A stretch of 64,000 nucleotides of DNA, taken from positions 1-64,000 of the forward strand of contig JAKSZP010004170.1 of NCBI GenBank assembly GCA_022478985.1, read 5' to 3'. The position numbers and the translations under genes are program-made. Positions 35,005 to 46,111 of this stretch are shown in pieces. Numbering within the stretch: the stretch's first letter is position 1; every line of letters begins with the position of its first letter. The stretch is from Massospora cicadina. Taxonomy: Eukaryota > Entomophthoromycota > Entomophthoromycetes > Entomophthorales > Entomophthoraceae. The notes beneath the pieces were generated by a model. The model was not told the DNA's origin, did not search any database, and saw only the letters and a program-made list of their open reading frames with translations.

Positions 35005-36174
35005 CTTATTAGTGTCGATTTTATTAATGTAGTGAAAAGTTGGTGAATCATGACACTTGGATCATGAAGCGTCCATACCACCAGGTACAGTTAAGAAGGG
35101 TGAGTACTTTCCAGTAAGAAGTAGAAAAATAATGACAGGATGCTCCAATCATCGGCAAAATGTGAAAACAGAGGTGAGCCCCACCACAGCGATGGCCAAC
35201 AGCTGGTGCACACCATTTGCACTTTGTAAAAGTCCCAAATAGAACGATTTTGCGCACATACAGTTTAGAAGTTGGTTGTCTGATGTCAGGAGAGTATCTA
35301 TAACTCTCCAGTTTCCAGCGTGGTTGTTCATGGAGCACTGGATTAACGCAAGGGAATTCGTCATCAGTGTGAGCATGAAGATAGCCCAGCAGAGGGAGCT
35401 TGAGCTACCATGACATAGGGCGAGGGTGGTTAGCACGGTACACAAAGTAGGGATTTAACAAACTACAAAACTTAGCTGTGGCCTAAAGTGCCATTCATAA
35501 CCAAGCTTTTAACAGGGCTAGAGTGCACAGGTGCCCTGGTTTAAAGGGAACTTAGGAAGCCCAGCGGTGTACCTGATGCTGTAGTAATTACAAAACTAAA
35601 GAACTGGCTAATATGACATGAGACCTCCTCAAAGAGGTCCGCACACAGGTACGCCCAAGTCAACATAAAATATAACTGGAACTGAATGGCTATTTACAAT
35701 AGGAAAGAAACCAACGAGAAAGGTTGGTATCAAAGGATCATTATTAAACAACATTGGGGAAGTCATTTATCAGAGAAAGTGATTCTAAGCTAAGGTGCAA
35801 CAATAAGCACACACTTCCATCTAACAGAATGCTATACTTAAAATAGTCTGAACTCGATAATTGTTTGAATTCAAGGCCAACTTGAGTTTGAAATTTCGTA
35901 AACAGAATAGGTTTGAACCCCTTTTCACTGAGTACTTGGATTGTGCCATCGTCATTTAACGTATAACTCGTCCATCTTAATGCAAGAGCTGAAACAAGGG
36001 GCTGGGCGTTAAGCACCTCACCTGGACCAACCTGGACATACCTGGCCTGTACCCAGTGTTGGTACAAAATGTGCTTTAGGTCAGAAAAGTCCTGAAGCTT
36101 AACCTTTTGGACCTCCTTCCTCCCAGCCTTGTCATTGCTGTTAGTGCCCTCAAAAAGATCATGTAAACAATACA
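35005..36174 (-). repeat. 5' LTR of the minus-strand chromovirus
   Basis: Partner of 29,250-30,152. On the minus strand it starts TGTATTGTTTACATGATC at 36,174. The downstream edge, about 35,005, is uncertain. A 152-codon frame at 35,744-36,202 runs inside it (KAGRKEVQKVKLQDFSDLKH), with homology to the linker copy. The frame is not a gene of known function. Confidence 0.7.
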
Positions 36175-36471
36175 ATAAATGCACACCTGTATTTTTAACC
36201 AACCCCAGTGGGATAACCTAATTAGGGTAAGGACCTGCCTAGTTAATGAAACCTTTTACTATTAGCAGCAGGCCATAGTACCCAAAGAGGACAACCTGCA
36301 AGTTGCAATAGAAGCTTTTAAGCGCTTTAACTACTATAAATAAATCCTTTTCAATTGGCAATTAACCCTGATCAACTTTTATAAGGTAATTTATTTATCT
36401 ATATAATAAAATTGTTAACATTTTTTTTTAGTACTAGATGGTCCAAAATTGTTAACATATTTACTCATTTA
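36175..36471. other. AT-rich spacer
   Basis: Flank of the chromovirus and target of two insertions: a 24-bp retroposon tail at 36,421 and the LINE starting at 36,472. No coding content. Confidence 0.4.
36421..36444 (-). mobile_element. 24-bp micro-copy of the retroposon tail
   Basis: On the minus strand it reads GGACCATCTAGTACTAAAAA with the A-run going on to nine A. It is flanked by exact 13-bp copies of AAAATTGTTAACA (36,408-36,420 and 36,445-36,457). Only the last 15 non-A bases of the family are present, the same as at 56,151. Confidence 0.75.
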
Positions 36472-36552
36472 AAAGCTTTTCTTTCCTGTTACTATCACTA
36501 TTAGTAACACATTTCTATGCAAATTATCCGAATTTGACAATTAACTAGGAAA

Positions 36553-38090
36553 ATGAGCAGATTCATCCGTACCAACACTAGTTGGGATAAATGGCCAGCG
36601 CAAAAGGCCCTAATCCCATCTAACCCATTGGGGAAAAACGCCCCATCAGTATGTTGGTACAACCTCCCCCAAAAAAGGGTGATTATAGCGCCGCACCTTT
36701 AGTTTTGCAATTTCTGCAAAAAAATGGGCGCTTTCACAAAGTTTGAACACTCCCAACCCTTGTACTCCCTTGAGCACAGCCTTAGAATTATGGTCAACAA
36801 TACTTCCCTCGAGTCATGAAAAAATGGGGGAGGATTTCTCCACAACTTCTCCAAACACTGTTTTGGTAAATTTTAAAATTTACATAGAGGATGGGTGGCT
36901 GTCAGGTTCATGATTGCAGAGGAAGCGGCGGATGCAGCAAAAACCAAATTTTTTATTAAAAGCAACAACAAAGATCGCATTATCTGCATGGTGTGCTCAT
37001 GATGGAATGAGGCAAAGGACCTATTCATCATATTTGACCAACTCTTGAGCACCGTGAACTTTAAAATCCTCAAGGATGATCTCCACATGGGCCTCAAAAG
37101 TTATGGCGAAATCAAACAATCTGAATTAAAAAAAATCCCCCTCCAGCCTCACCTGTGTACAGGGAAGGCAATAGCCATTATTAAACCTGACCAGGACGTG
37201 GTAGAGGATATCACCCTCATTCCACACATGATGACCATCAACCTCTCCAAGGGCAGTGTATCTCGTCCCTTCCGCATCACACCAGAACACACCCTGCCTA
37301 TCTGCAGCTTCTGCTCAGCTCTAGGCCACAAAAAACGTGTGCCACATCAAGTGCAGGATTGAAGCACCGGAATTTTGTGAGGATGATATGGACAAAACAA
37401 GCCCAACCTTCGGCAAAATGAAGGATGCCACTTATGCCTTCTATTGGGGTGAAAGAGCCAAAATCACTTTGGTTGAACCTGTTTCATGCAAGGATTGTCG
37501 ACGCACAGGCTGCCTGCAAGCAGGCCGCGAGTTCCGCCAAGACCCAAGCTCACACCACGATTTCCTCAGACAAGATTCAGTCAGATGCAATAGCAGTGCA
37601 GTGAGATAACTGATCAGATCCCTTGCATAAAACCCAACAAAATCAAAGCGATGAATTTTTCAAACACAACCAATCAAACACCTCCAACCACACTGAAGAA
37701 GAACCACCATGCACCACTGTGGATCCTCCTAGCCAATCACATGTGATCAGCGACAATGTGGTTTATGAGTATGATATGGAAGATCATCCCAGCCAATCAC
37801 AATACAACAATGCTCCTGCACAAAACCAATTACCCCAACACCTAGTTTATGCACATCTAGCCCACAGATAAGCAGCGGAAAATTTTATGCTGATGGGGAA
37901 CAATACAACCCATGCCAGAACTGAACTCCACGGAGTAATTCGAGCCCAAAGAAAATAAACAAAACCAATACTACGACCTCTAATCAACATGCTGGAACCA
38001 ATCTGGCTGATCAGCCCCAAACTTGTAGTATGACCTGCGCTGCTAGAGAATGGGGTGACCCCAGTGGGTCGCCCCAACGTTCCTGATGTG
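36553..38090 (+). pseudogene. LINE ORF1 (nucleic-acid binding)
   Basis: The reading from ATG 36,553 stays in frame, apart from stops, to 37,360 (MSRFIRTNTSWDKWPAQ, then FMIAEEAADAAKTKFFIKSN, SYGEIKQSELKKIPLQ). It then reaches the zinc knuckle CSFCSALGHKK. A frameshift breaks the knuckle just before its last Cys, which is picked up in the next frame (37,337-37,609: FCEDDMDKTSPTFGKMKDAT, YAFYWGE). These match NDFCEEAMDVDNENFAKMTD, HHPFCWGE of the other LINE. ORF1 proteins of this type bind the LINE RNA. Confidence 0.75.
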
Positions 38091-38096
38091 CAGATT

Positions 38097-39246
38097 ACCA
38101 CAATCACCATAGGGACGCTCAACATTGTGGGAGCCAAGGCCCCCACGTCCTGGGCCAAAAAATGGCTTTCCTGCGCAATATCCCCATAGACATCTTGGCC
38201 ATCCAAGAACCCCACTGCACACCGGGGAAGGAGGAGTCATGGTCAACCATGATCCTTCCAGCTAAATCCTTTTGGACATACCACTGTGGGGTGGTAATTC
38301 AATCTAACTGTAATTCTACAGTAAATATCTGAAGCACATCCTCCCACCTGGAGGGATGGCTGCTTCTAACAGATTTTGAGTGTAACGGAGAAACTTTCAC
38401 TGTGGTGTGTGTATGCCCCAAATGATCCAAACGACCACCAAAAATTTCTCTCTGATATCCTCTTGATCTCTTTCACTGAGGCAACGTTTTTCTCGGGAGA
38501 TTTCAATTGCTGGCTTAACTCCATAACTGACCACTGGCTTAAATCAAAGGCTATACCCCGCGGCCACACGGAACTATGCATTCTAAAGGCAACGCTGGGC
38601 CTGTATGACACTAACTTCAAACAGGCCACCACGTTGGCCAACATGACGAGGCCCCACTACAACAATAACCAGCTGGTCTCAATGACCCAGATTGACCTGA
38701 TGCTCGCCCCTGTAGACTTCAATCAACATATATCAGATTTTACAACAACAACTATCCCCCTCTCCAACCACCGAATGGTTTCAATAACATTATCATCTGC
38801 GGAAAAATCCAAAATCCACTGATCTGGCACAAAGTTCACTCAAGCACCATCCATCTTCTGGAGCTTAAACTTTGGATTGAGTTGGTGCTAACAACAAAGA
38901 CAAAAAAAATGACCACCCAATGGGAACCCTATCACCAAGTGGGAAATTTTCTTGGCTAGAGTAACCAAGAAAGCCTGTCACTTGAACTCCAGAAAGCTGG
39001 CTGCGATGTCCATGACAATCAACAAGGCTATCAGACAGCTCCAGCACTTAGAAAACAACACACCTCGCAAGGGATACTTTCCTCAATGGGGACGTCTGTA
39101 GTTCCAACTGTCTGCACAGGTCAACTCCCTCTTTAGAAGATACCAGCACTACATCAAAGTATGTTATAAGTTAAAATACATTCTATCCAGCAAAACTCAC
39201 ACGGCCCAATTCTTCCACTATTTTAAACCAATTTTGATTTTGGTGA
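38097..39246 (+). pseudogene. LINE ORF2, APE endonuclease
   Basis: It begins with ITTIGTLNIVGAKAPTSWAK and, in a shifted frame, DILAIQEPHC (the catalytic Glu motif). A clean frame at 38,376-38,822 follows: VCVYAPNDPNDHQKF, FSGDFNCWLNSITDHW (GDFN catalytic block), TQIDLMLAP (the ID motif) and PLSNHRMV (SxHxxV). These are the hallmarks of an APE-type LINE endonuclease that nicks target DNA. The C-terminal region runs to KTHTAQFFHYFKP and is cut at 39,246 by the LTR element. Confidence 0.85.
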
Positions 39247-40082
39247 TGTCAGACATTCTCTTTCTCAACTTAAGAAAAAGAACGTTGAAGGTATTAGGGC
39301 TCCCAAATCTGCTATTATGATTGGCCCATCTCCTGCCCAATTATCAAAGAATAATGGGGATATCAACAATATGAGTTCCCACAACAAAAAAACCCTAGTG
39401 GATTCTTGGTGGAATCCCAACAATTAGAAAAATATGACTTATAATAAGAATCAGCTTAAAATGGTAAGTATTAATAATAGAAATACTCCGACTTCTTGGT
39501 TGAATATGAGGAGACTAATATTGCATAGATCGAAACCTCCACAAGGTCAGAAGATTTTACCATCAATGATTGGGTATGAGCTAACCAATCATTATGATCT
39601 GAGTCTAACCACCACCAAGGTGCAAAGATTTTACTCAAAGATGATAGGGTAACAATTAGCCAATCATTACCATCCAAGTCTGACCATCGCCGAGTTACCC
39701 AATCATTACCAGTTGAGTCTGACCACTACTGAGGTGAAAAGATTTTATTGCTGGTGATTGGATACAATTCATCCAATCATTACCACATGGGTCAGTTTTG
39801 CCTCAAAAATTTTTATCTCTTATCTGATAGGCTAAAAACCTATATTCCCTAATTTAGACAACTGAGCTTTGCATTCTTTTACCTCAAATATTGATGGTAT
39901 CAAAAATTGAACTAGTTTAAATAGGAAAAGCTAGTATTGACAAAGGGGCATTTCTTGGGTTTGCCACACTGATTATAATAAAAAACATAAAAATTATAAA
40001 AAGTTACTATCTTATACTTTTATTAAAAAGTAAGTTTCTCACTCTGAGAAATTATTTGTGGCCTCCATTCGCGGATCCCACA
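39247..40082 (+). repeat. 5' LTR of the nested, internally deleted element
   Basis: 836 bp, TGTCAGACAT to GATCCCACA, about 95% identical by eye to 41,991-42,827, with most differences C/T or G/A. Candidate 5-bp target duplication: GGTGA (39,242-39,246) and TGTGA (42,828-42,832), 4 of 5. It contains a degenerate minisatellite at 39,545-39,790. Confidence 0.88.
39545..39790 (+). repeat. Minisatellite inside the LTR
   Basis: About four copies of a unit with the core CCAATCATTA, TGAGTCTRACCAC and GAGGTGCAAAGATTTTA. Copies are about 40-80 bp long and diverged. The same array occurs in the second LTR at 42,290-42,540, so it existed before the element inserted. Confidence 0.7.
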
Positions 40083-40084
40083 AA

Positions 40085-40103
40085 TTGGTGCTCACTACAG
40101 GGG
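40085..40103 (+). other. Primer-binding site
   Basis: TTGGTGCTCACTACAGGGG starts two bases after the LTR. It defines the primer family seen at four other places in the window. Confidence 0.75.
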
Positions 40104-40138
40104 TTGAGCCCCTGAATACTTAGATAAGTATTAACAAA

Positions 40139-41480
40139 ATGGAGACTGTCAATAGGAGCAGCTCTCCTGACTTGTGAATAGTTGATCTCGAGAAGCAACT
40201 AGCCAGCTCTTTCTCCTGGCTAAAAAAGTTAGAGCAATGACCGTTTAAACTACCCATGAAGGACAGATACACTCCAGGTGAAGGGAGTGTTGCCTCCTTT
40301 TTGTACGTTTATGAAGCTGTGATGGATGGCGCTACTTACAAACAGAAAGTTCAGTACATCCTCCCCTGTTTAAGCAAAAAGCCCAAGAGCTGATTGTCCC
40401 TCATTTGGATCCTCAGCACACCTGGTCAGAGGTCAGGAAGGCCCTCTTGGCTGAGTTTGGATCTGAGCAGAGTTAACAAAGGGAAAAACAAGCTTTCCTG
40501 CGTATGAGTATCCAAAATGAGAATCAGTGGTTGCCTTTGCAGAACAATTATATCAGAAAGCACAGACGTTGTTAATCTTAAAGATATTGACTTTGGATGA
40601 TGCTATAGCCGCCATTTTGACTGGAGTGGCTAATTACCCATCGCTTGCCATGCACATCACCTCCATCAAACGCTATCTCCAGACCGTCCAGGACATAAAG
40701 GAAGTTTTAATAGATGTCGCCGATTTCCACAAGCCCAAAGTTCCACATGGAGCAGTATCTTTCCCTCGTGTTTTACTGAGGATATTAAGCCTAAGCCTCG
40801 GGCCTTCGCTATTAAAGACCAGAAGGAGCCCCTTCAGATAATGGGCCCTAAAAAGCAAAACCCCACAAAACCAGCTGCTTCAGTGCGACTTAAACCGGAC
40901 ATTCCTCAGCCATGCAAAACGGAGATCCCTACTGTGGTTTCCTCTTCATCTCAGCTATTAGGTGGGCGCCCTAAGGGCATATCCTCCAGAACTACTGGGG
41001 TTGAAAAAATGCTGGTTAAAGCCAAGCTAATCACCTCTCCTCTCATGGCTGTCTCCCCCACTTCGATTACAACCTTGCTCATGGTTGCAAATACCCCAGG
41101 GGATGATTCTGAGGGGGATACAGATGAGGTGGGCTATTACGTTGTCGGAGCACCTGCTGAGGTGGAAGTCCTCAATTGCTTAAATGCTGGAGGAGTGGAT
41201 GATGCCACTATACCCAAGGATACTTACCTCCGTTAAATTCTAGGGGAGCCAATCATTATTGATACTGCCAGCAATGCAGACGAGGTGTTGTCTCGCCTTA
41301 TTCGCCCTATCACATGTGACCCTATCAGGCAGTCCAATCAGGAACACCCCTCTTCCACTTTGTCTTATGTCACCTCCAGGTGCAAAGCTAAGAAAACGGT
41401 CAATTTAGTGGAGGCTAGGGAAGGTATTCCAAATTCTGCAGCAGATGAGGTGGTGACAGCCAAATGAACAACAAGTGGTT
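40139..41480 (+). pseudogene. Gag of the nested element
   Basis: The reading starts at ATG 40,139 (METVNRSSSPDL). The capsid part reads WSEVRKALLAEFGSEQSQQR, then FAEQLYQKAQTLLILKILTL, DDAIAAILTGVANYP in the next frame, matching the gag at 14.5 kb. A Lys/Pro-rich C-terminal part follows at 40,841-41,236, ending in an acidic segment (DDSEGDTDEVGYYVVGAP). No zinc knuckle is seen. A weak DTASN near 41,262 could be a degenerate protease start. Roughly two frameshifts and several stops make it inactive. Confidence 0.65.
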
Positions 41481-41782
41481 GACACGAAAATCGCATCTCA
41501 AAACCCCCAAACTCTTAAGCAAGGCCAACTTCAAAGGAAAAGTCCAAGCTCTAAAGTACAGCCTAAAAAAGAGAATTCTACCTTTAAGCCAGCGTAGGCA
41601 ACTGTTTCTCATCCCAAGGCTCAAAAAAATCACTCTTCAAAGGATGCTACCCCTCACAAACCTCAGTCTAAACCTCTGCACACTGAGGATAAAAAATTAT
41701 ATGCTGGAAAGTCTAGCCAAGAAAAGATAGTGACTAAAAAGGTCAAGCTGCTAATGAGCACCGAGCTCCTCTACCCTCTTAC

Positions 41783-41956
41783 CAAGTATTGGATAGGGTT
41801 TCATATTGCCGTAATTGCACAACTCCCCAAAGTGGCAAACTTGGATCAAACTGGGAGGGGCCATTTACCATCATACATAAGAGAGAAGATGAGTATACTA
41901 TAAAGTCTTTGGATACCAGAATTATCATAATCCAAGTACATGACCGCTTCCTTTGA
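41783..41956 (+). pseudogene. Integrase C-terminal tail, remnant of a deleted pol
   Basis: An uninterrupted 57-codon stretch ends in KLGSNWEGPFTIIHKREDEY, TIKSLDTRIIIIQVHDRFL and a stop. This is the GPY/F module that closes Ty3 integrases. Protease, RT, RNase H and the integrase core are all missing between gag and this tail, so about 3.5-4 kb of pol has been deleted. No chromodomain follows. Confidence 0.7.
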
Positions 41957-41980
41957 CCCCACACCCCTTCCAACATTCTT

Positions 41981-41990
41981 GAGGGGGCAA
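41981..41990 (+). other. Polypurine tract
   Basis: GAGGGGGCAA lies directly before the 3' LTR (TGTCAGACAT). It is the expected plus-strand primer site. Confidence 0.7.
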
Positions 41991-42827
41991 TGTCAGACAT
42001 TCTCTGTATCAACTTAAGAAAAAGAACGTTGAAGGTATTAGGGCTCCCAAATCTGCTACTATGATTGGCCCATCTTCTGCCTGATTATCAAAGAATAATG
42101 TGGATATCAACAATATGAGTTCCCACAACAAAAAAACCCTAGTGGATTCTCGGTGGAATCCCAACAATTAAAAAAATATGATTTATCATAAGAACTAGCT
42201 TAAAACAGTAAGTATTAATAATAGAAATACTCCGACTCCTCAGTCAAATATGAGGAGAATAATATTGCATGGATTGGAACCTCTGCAAGTACAGAAGATC
42301 TTACCCATTGATGATTGGGTATGAGTTAACCAATTATTATGATCTGAGTCTAACCATCGCCGAGGTGCAAAGATTTTACTCAAAGATATAAGGGTAACAA
42401 ATAGCCAATCATTACCATCTGAGTCCAACCATCACCGAGTTACCCAATCATTACCAGTTGAGTCTGACCACCGCTGAGGTGAAAAGATTTTACTCGCTGG
42501 TGATTGGATACAATTCATCCAATAGTTACCACATGGGTCAGTTTTGCCTCAAAAAAATTTATCTCCTATCTGATAGGCTAAAAACCTATATTCCCTAATT
42601 TAGACAACTGAGCTTTGCATTCTTTTACCTCAAATATTGATGGTCTCAAAAATCGAACTAGTTTAAATAGGAAAAGCTAGTATTGACAAAGGGGCCTTTC
42701 TTAGTTTTGCCGCGCTGATTATAATATAAACATAAAAATTATAAAAAGTTATTATTTTATACTTTTATTAAAAAGTAATTTTCTCACTCTGAGAAATTAT
42801 TTGTGGCCTCCATTCGCAGATCCCACA
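41991..42827 (+). repeat. 3' LTR of the nested element
   Basis: 837 bp, the same ends as 39,247-40,082. After it the LINE ORF2 resumes. Confidence 0.88.
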
Positions 42828-45468
42828 TGTGACTTGCACACAGGTCCATTGAGTAGTCAACACACTGGCGTCCACACCATCAGAAATATTGGCCAAATTA
42901 CACCAATTTTACATTGACCTGTACATGGCGGATTTCGTGGCATCTAACGAAATTGGGAAATTTTTTATCATCTGCTAACATTGACAATATAGCTGATCAA
43001 CCAAACCTTGTCAAATCCATCACTAGAGATGAACTATGGGAGCTAATAAAATCAACTCCATGCCACAAGTGCCCTGGGCCTGATGGCCTTCCATATGAAT
43101 TTTACAAAAAGTACTTTGATTACATTGCACCAGTACTACTGGCAACTATGAACAAGTGCCTGGAGGACACAGACCTTCTACCTGGCGGTCAATATGCATA
43201 TGTGGTCACACTCTTCAAAAAAGGAGATCAGCCAGACCTAAACAACTGGCGCCCAATTGCTCTCACCAGTACTGATACTAAAATACTAACAAAAGTTTTA
43301 GCTAAGCGTCTGGGTTGCATTGCACAGACAGCCCTCTCCACCCATCAGTTTGACTTTATCCCCAATCGCTCAATTTGGGATAACACTCACACCATAGCCA
43401 ACATCTGCCAAGCTAACCCCACAGGCGCCCTTGCTTTTCTGGACCAAAAGAAAGCATATGACCGAGTGCACTGTAACTACTTGGAACAATGTCTAAAGGC
43501 TTTTAACCTACCACCCCGTTTTATAAACTGGGCGCTTCTCCTAACGCGCTCAGCCAGGTTTGCAATCAGAGGCCCAGGTTTCATAACCGACACCATCACC
43601 CCACAAAGGGGCCTCAAACAAGGCGACCCGCTTAGCCCCCTACTATACAATTTCAGCCTTGACCCTCTCCTCCGCATAGTAAACTTAAAAGCTCTATAGA
43701 ATTAGGTTGGAGAGACAACTACCAACCAAAATGCTCACCTTTGCTGATGACTGCATAGTTGGAGTCTCAGGCAATAGGGATGCCAGAGCAATTGAGCGCA
43801 TTATTCACCAGTATGAGTCAGTGAGTAACGCCATGCTGAACAAACAGAAAACAAAGGGAATTGTAATGGGAAAATTCAGTTAAAATTGGACCTCACCCTC
43901 CAACCACTGACCAAACTAACCAACCGCACATCCTACCACAAGACAAAGATCTAAGCCAATAAAACCACTGTGTTTACCCTTCGCACCCCACTCCACCACC
44001 AACCCAGTCAGTCATCTGGGAATATGGCTCGAGGCTGGTGGATATGCACTTGACACCATTATAACCAAAATATTGGACAACATCACAAAAAGAATGACAA
44101 GTATGCGGAGGAGTAAAGCTATTTTAGCCCGAAGGGTTGTGTTAGTCAACTCCCTAATCTTGTCAAAATTATGATTTGCTGCTCACGCAGTTCCTTCTCC
44201 GCCAACTTTACCAACTCAGTCTACAAGCTTTTGCAGAACTGGCTGTGGTCTAGATACCGCGTACCAGTCAGGCTGGAGACCATGTACGGCCCACGGAAGG
44301 AAGGCAGGATTTGGCTGCTCAAAATCATGGAATGAGCAATGCAAATCTCTGGATCATGGATAGCTCTGACAACCTCACCTAACCCACCATCTCCCCACTG
44401 GGCTAAGGCAGCCCAAACTAACTTCGCAAGAGCACTACATCTGAGTTGCCCCTCCAACCACGCAACCCTGATGAAGTACCTAACAACACATCCAACAGCC
44501 ACAGGACTGCACAACACCAACTGCTACTTCAAACCCGTCCTGTAGACCCTAAGACAAGGAGATTGGAGTTTCTCCTATGCACAGAAAACCGCAGATACTA
44601 ATCTTCCAATAGGTTATATGCAATTCCACAGAGGAAAAACTGTGACCAACGCACTTGCCCCACTACCACCCTTTCCTTTATCCCGGATTGACTATCTAGA
44701 TTACCAAGACGTCCCATATGACATGCGCACCCAAAGGAAGGTGTGGGACCTCATCACTTGTCCCCTCTAATCCCCACAAGTGAGCTCCGCAGTGTGGCGC
44801 TACATGCGCCGTACGTTTAGGACAGCTGACCGCACCTTCTCAATGTTCCAATTATGCGCCATCTGTGAAAGAGATAACACGCTAGCCCACCACCTGGAAG
44901 AGTGCCCGCCGTCCAAGCATATTTGGGCCAATGTGATGTACTTATTTCAGCAATCACCATCAGCTGAATTCCGACTATCCGCGGTATCCTGGCAATCAAC
45001 ATGATCTCACCTATTCCCCAGACGCAAGGTCTTTAATTGTGAGTATTGCAATATGGTCCATTCACACAATTACCCTTGATGCTTTCAACGGGATCTTCCA
45101 CAACATCAACCAAGCTATCGTCAGGTTCCACGGCCATTTGGCTGACCAATTCCAAGCCTGGCTATTTGGATCACTACAACACAAATGGAAGAAACAGATG
45201 GGTAACTGGTTACTAATCTGGTCTCTTCGTTGTGACACTAAAAACCTCAAAATCTCTATAGGCGGTACACCCTACTAGCCCTTGAGCTGTCATGTCACTT
45301 AAGGTCATAGTCATTCACCACCCGTGGCTCATAGCCACATCCAAGTGTACCACATCTTATCTTTCAGGTTCTATTGTTTAGTGTGCTCTCTCCTCTTTTA
45401 CTTTCCTTTTCCCTAAATATTGGATGTGTCAGTCCCCTGGTCGGCCATCCTCAAATAAATAAAACTTA
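42828..45468 (+). pseudogene. Old LINE, 3' part: RT and C-terminus
   Basis: The 261-codon frame 42,914-43,699 contains CHKCPGPDGLPYEFYKKYFD, NWRPIALTSTDTKILTKVLA, FIPNRSIWDN, LDQKKAYDRV (catalytic Asp) and GLKQGDPLSPLLYNFSLDPL. After a frameshift comes LTFADDCIVGV with an intact FADD box at about 43,737. Further pieces continue to 45,278, including the C-terminal Cys-rich motif CAICERDNTLAHHLEECPPS. The 3' UTR ends TGTCAGTCCCCTGGTCGGCC, ATCCTCAAATAAATAAAAC. It is inactive through frameshifts and the LTR insertion. Confidence 0.85.
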
Positions 45469-46110
45469 ATTACTCATCTATTGTAGGGGATGATCCCCAA
45501 CAAATCTTTAGCAATCCAGTGGATTGACCTAGCAGATTGATCCCACCGTATTCTAAACATACATTATTTCTATGCCACTGAACAATAGTTATTATCCAAA
45601 ATAAAAGCCCCAGTTCCTATATGGGTAGCTAGGGCCTCCTCGTGGCACAACTGAAGAAAGACCATGGAAACATGGGTGAGTAGATAACACCCAAACCTAG
45701 AGTGGCACATTGGTTGGGTCCTGTAGTGGCCTGAAAGGAAGGTTAGTTGATAATTATGATTGTACTGACCTGTTCTAGTGGTATCTACCACCCCATGAGG
45801 GGAGAATATTGGTAGGAAGGGGTATTATGAGTTGGGCATGGTGCCTGTCAAACGGCTTCCCCATGAGTTGGGGTTGTGCGGGTTCAGACCCCAGGATAAG
45901 GGGAAAATCCTCGTTGGCTGGGCTTCATGTGCACCTTCCTACAATAAATGCCACATTTTGCTGAGTTGGCCTGAAGCTCATCTGCTACTAGTTAGCATAA
46001 GCTAGCTGGTGGCGAAAATGATCATGCGAGAAAGTAATGCATGATCTGAAAGGAATCTAAGGCTTCCTGGACAAAAAGTGGCTGGAGAGAAAAACAATAC
46101 TAAAAAAGAA
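45469..46110. other. Non-coding flank with a tRNA-like stretch
   Basis: At 45,478-45,505 the sequence TTGTAGGGGATGATCCCCAA resembles the LTR motif TTGTTGGGGATTATCCCCAA at 15.5 kb, so an LTR scrap may lie here. At about 45,832-45,905 there is a weak tRNA-like stretch (GGGCATGGTGCC, then GCGGGTTCAGACCCC with a B-box-like core). No target duplication or LINE-type tail was found, so it is not called as a SINE. Confidence 0.3.
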
Positions 46111-46111
46111 G

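Larger units (their letters stand above)
36472..39246 (+). mobile_element. Old LINE, 5' part
   Basis: The 5' end resembles that of the intact LINE: AAAGCTTTTCTTTC here, GAAGCTTTCCTTTC there, followed by a similar ATCAC block. The ORF1 ATG is about 80 bp in, as in both other copies. The target duplication is TTACTCATTTA (36,461-36,471) and TTACTCATCTA (45,470-45,480), 10 of 11 matching. The element continues at 42,828 after an LTR element. Without that insertion it would be about 5.4 kb, close to the 5.2 kb of the intact copy. Confidence 0.8.

Noticed and set aside
37847..38246. Minus-strand frames of 122 and 67 codons
   Set aside because: They lie opposite the start of LINE ORF2 (endonuclease), which has recognisable motifs on the plus strand.
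39545..39790. CRISPR-like array
   Set aside because: Units are diverged, spacers are not uniform, and the array is duplicated in both LTRs of a eukaryotic retrotransposon.
45832..45905. A tRNA-like stretch with a B-box-like core
   Set aside because: It lacks a convincing A box, a LINE-like tail and target duplications, so it was not called a SINE or tRNA gene.
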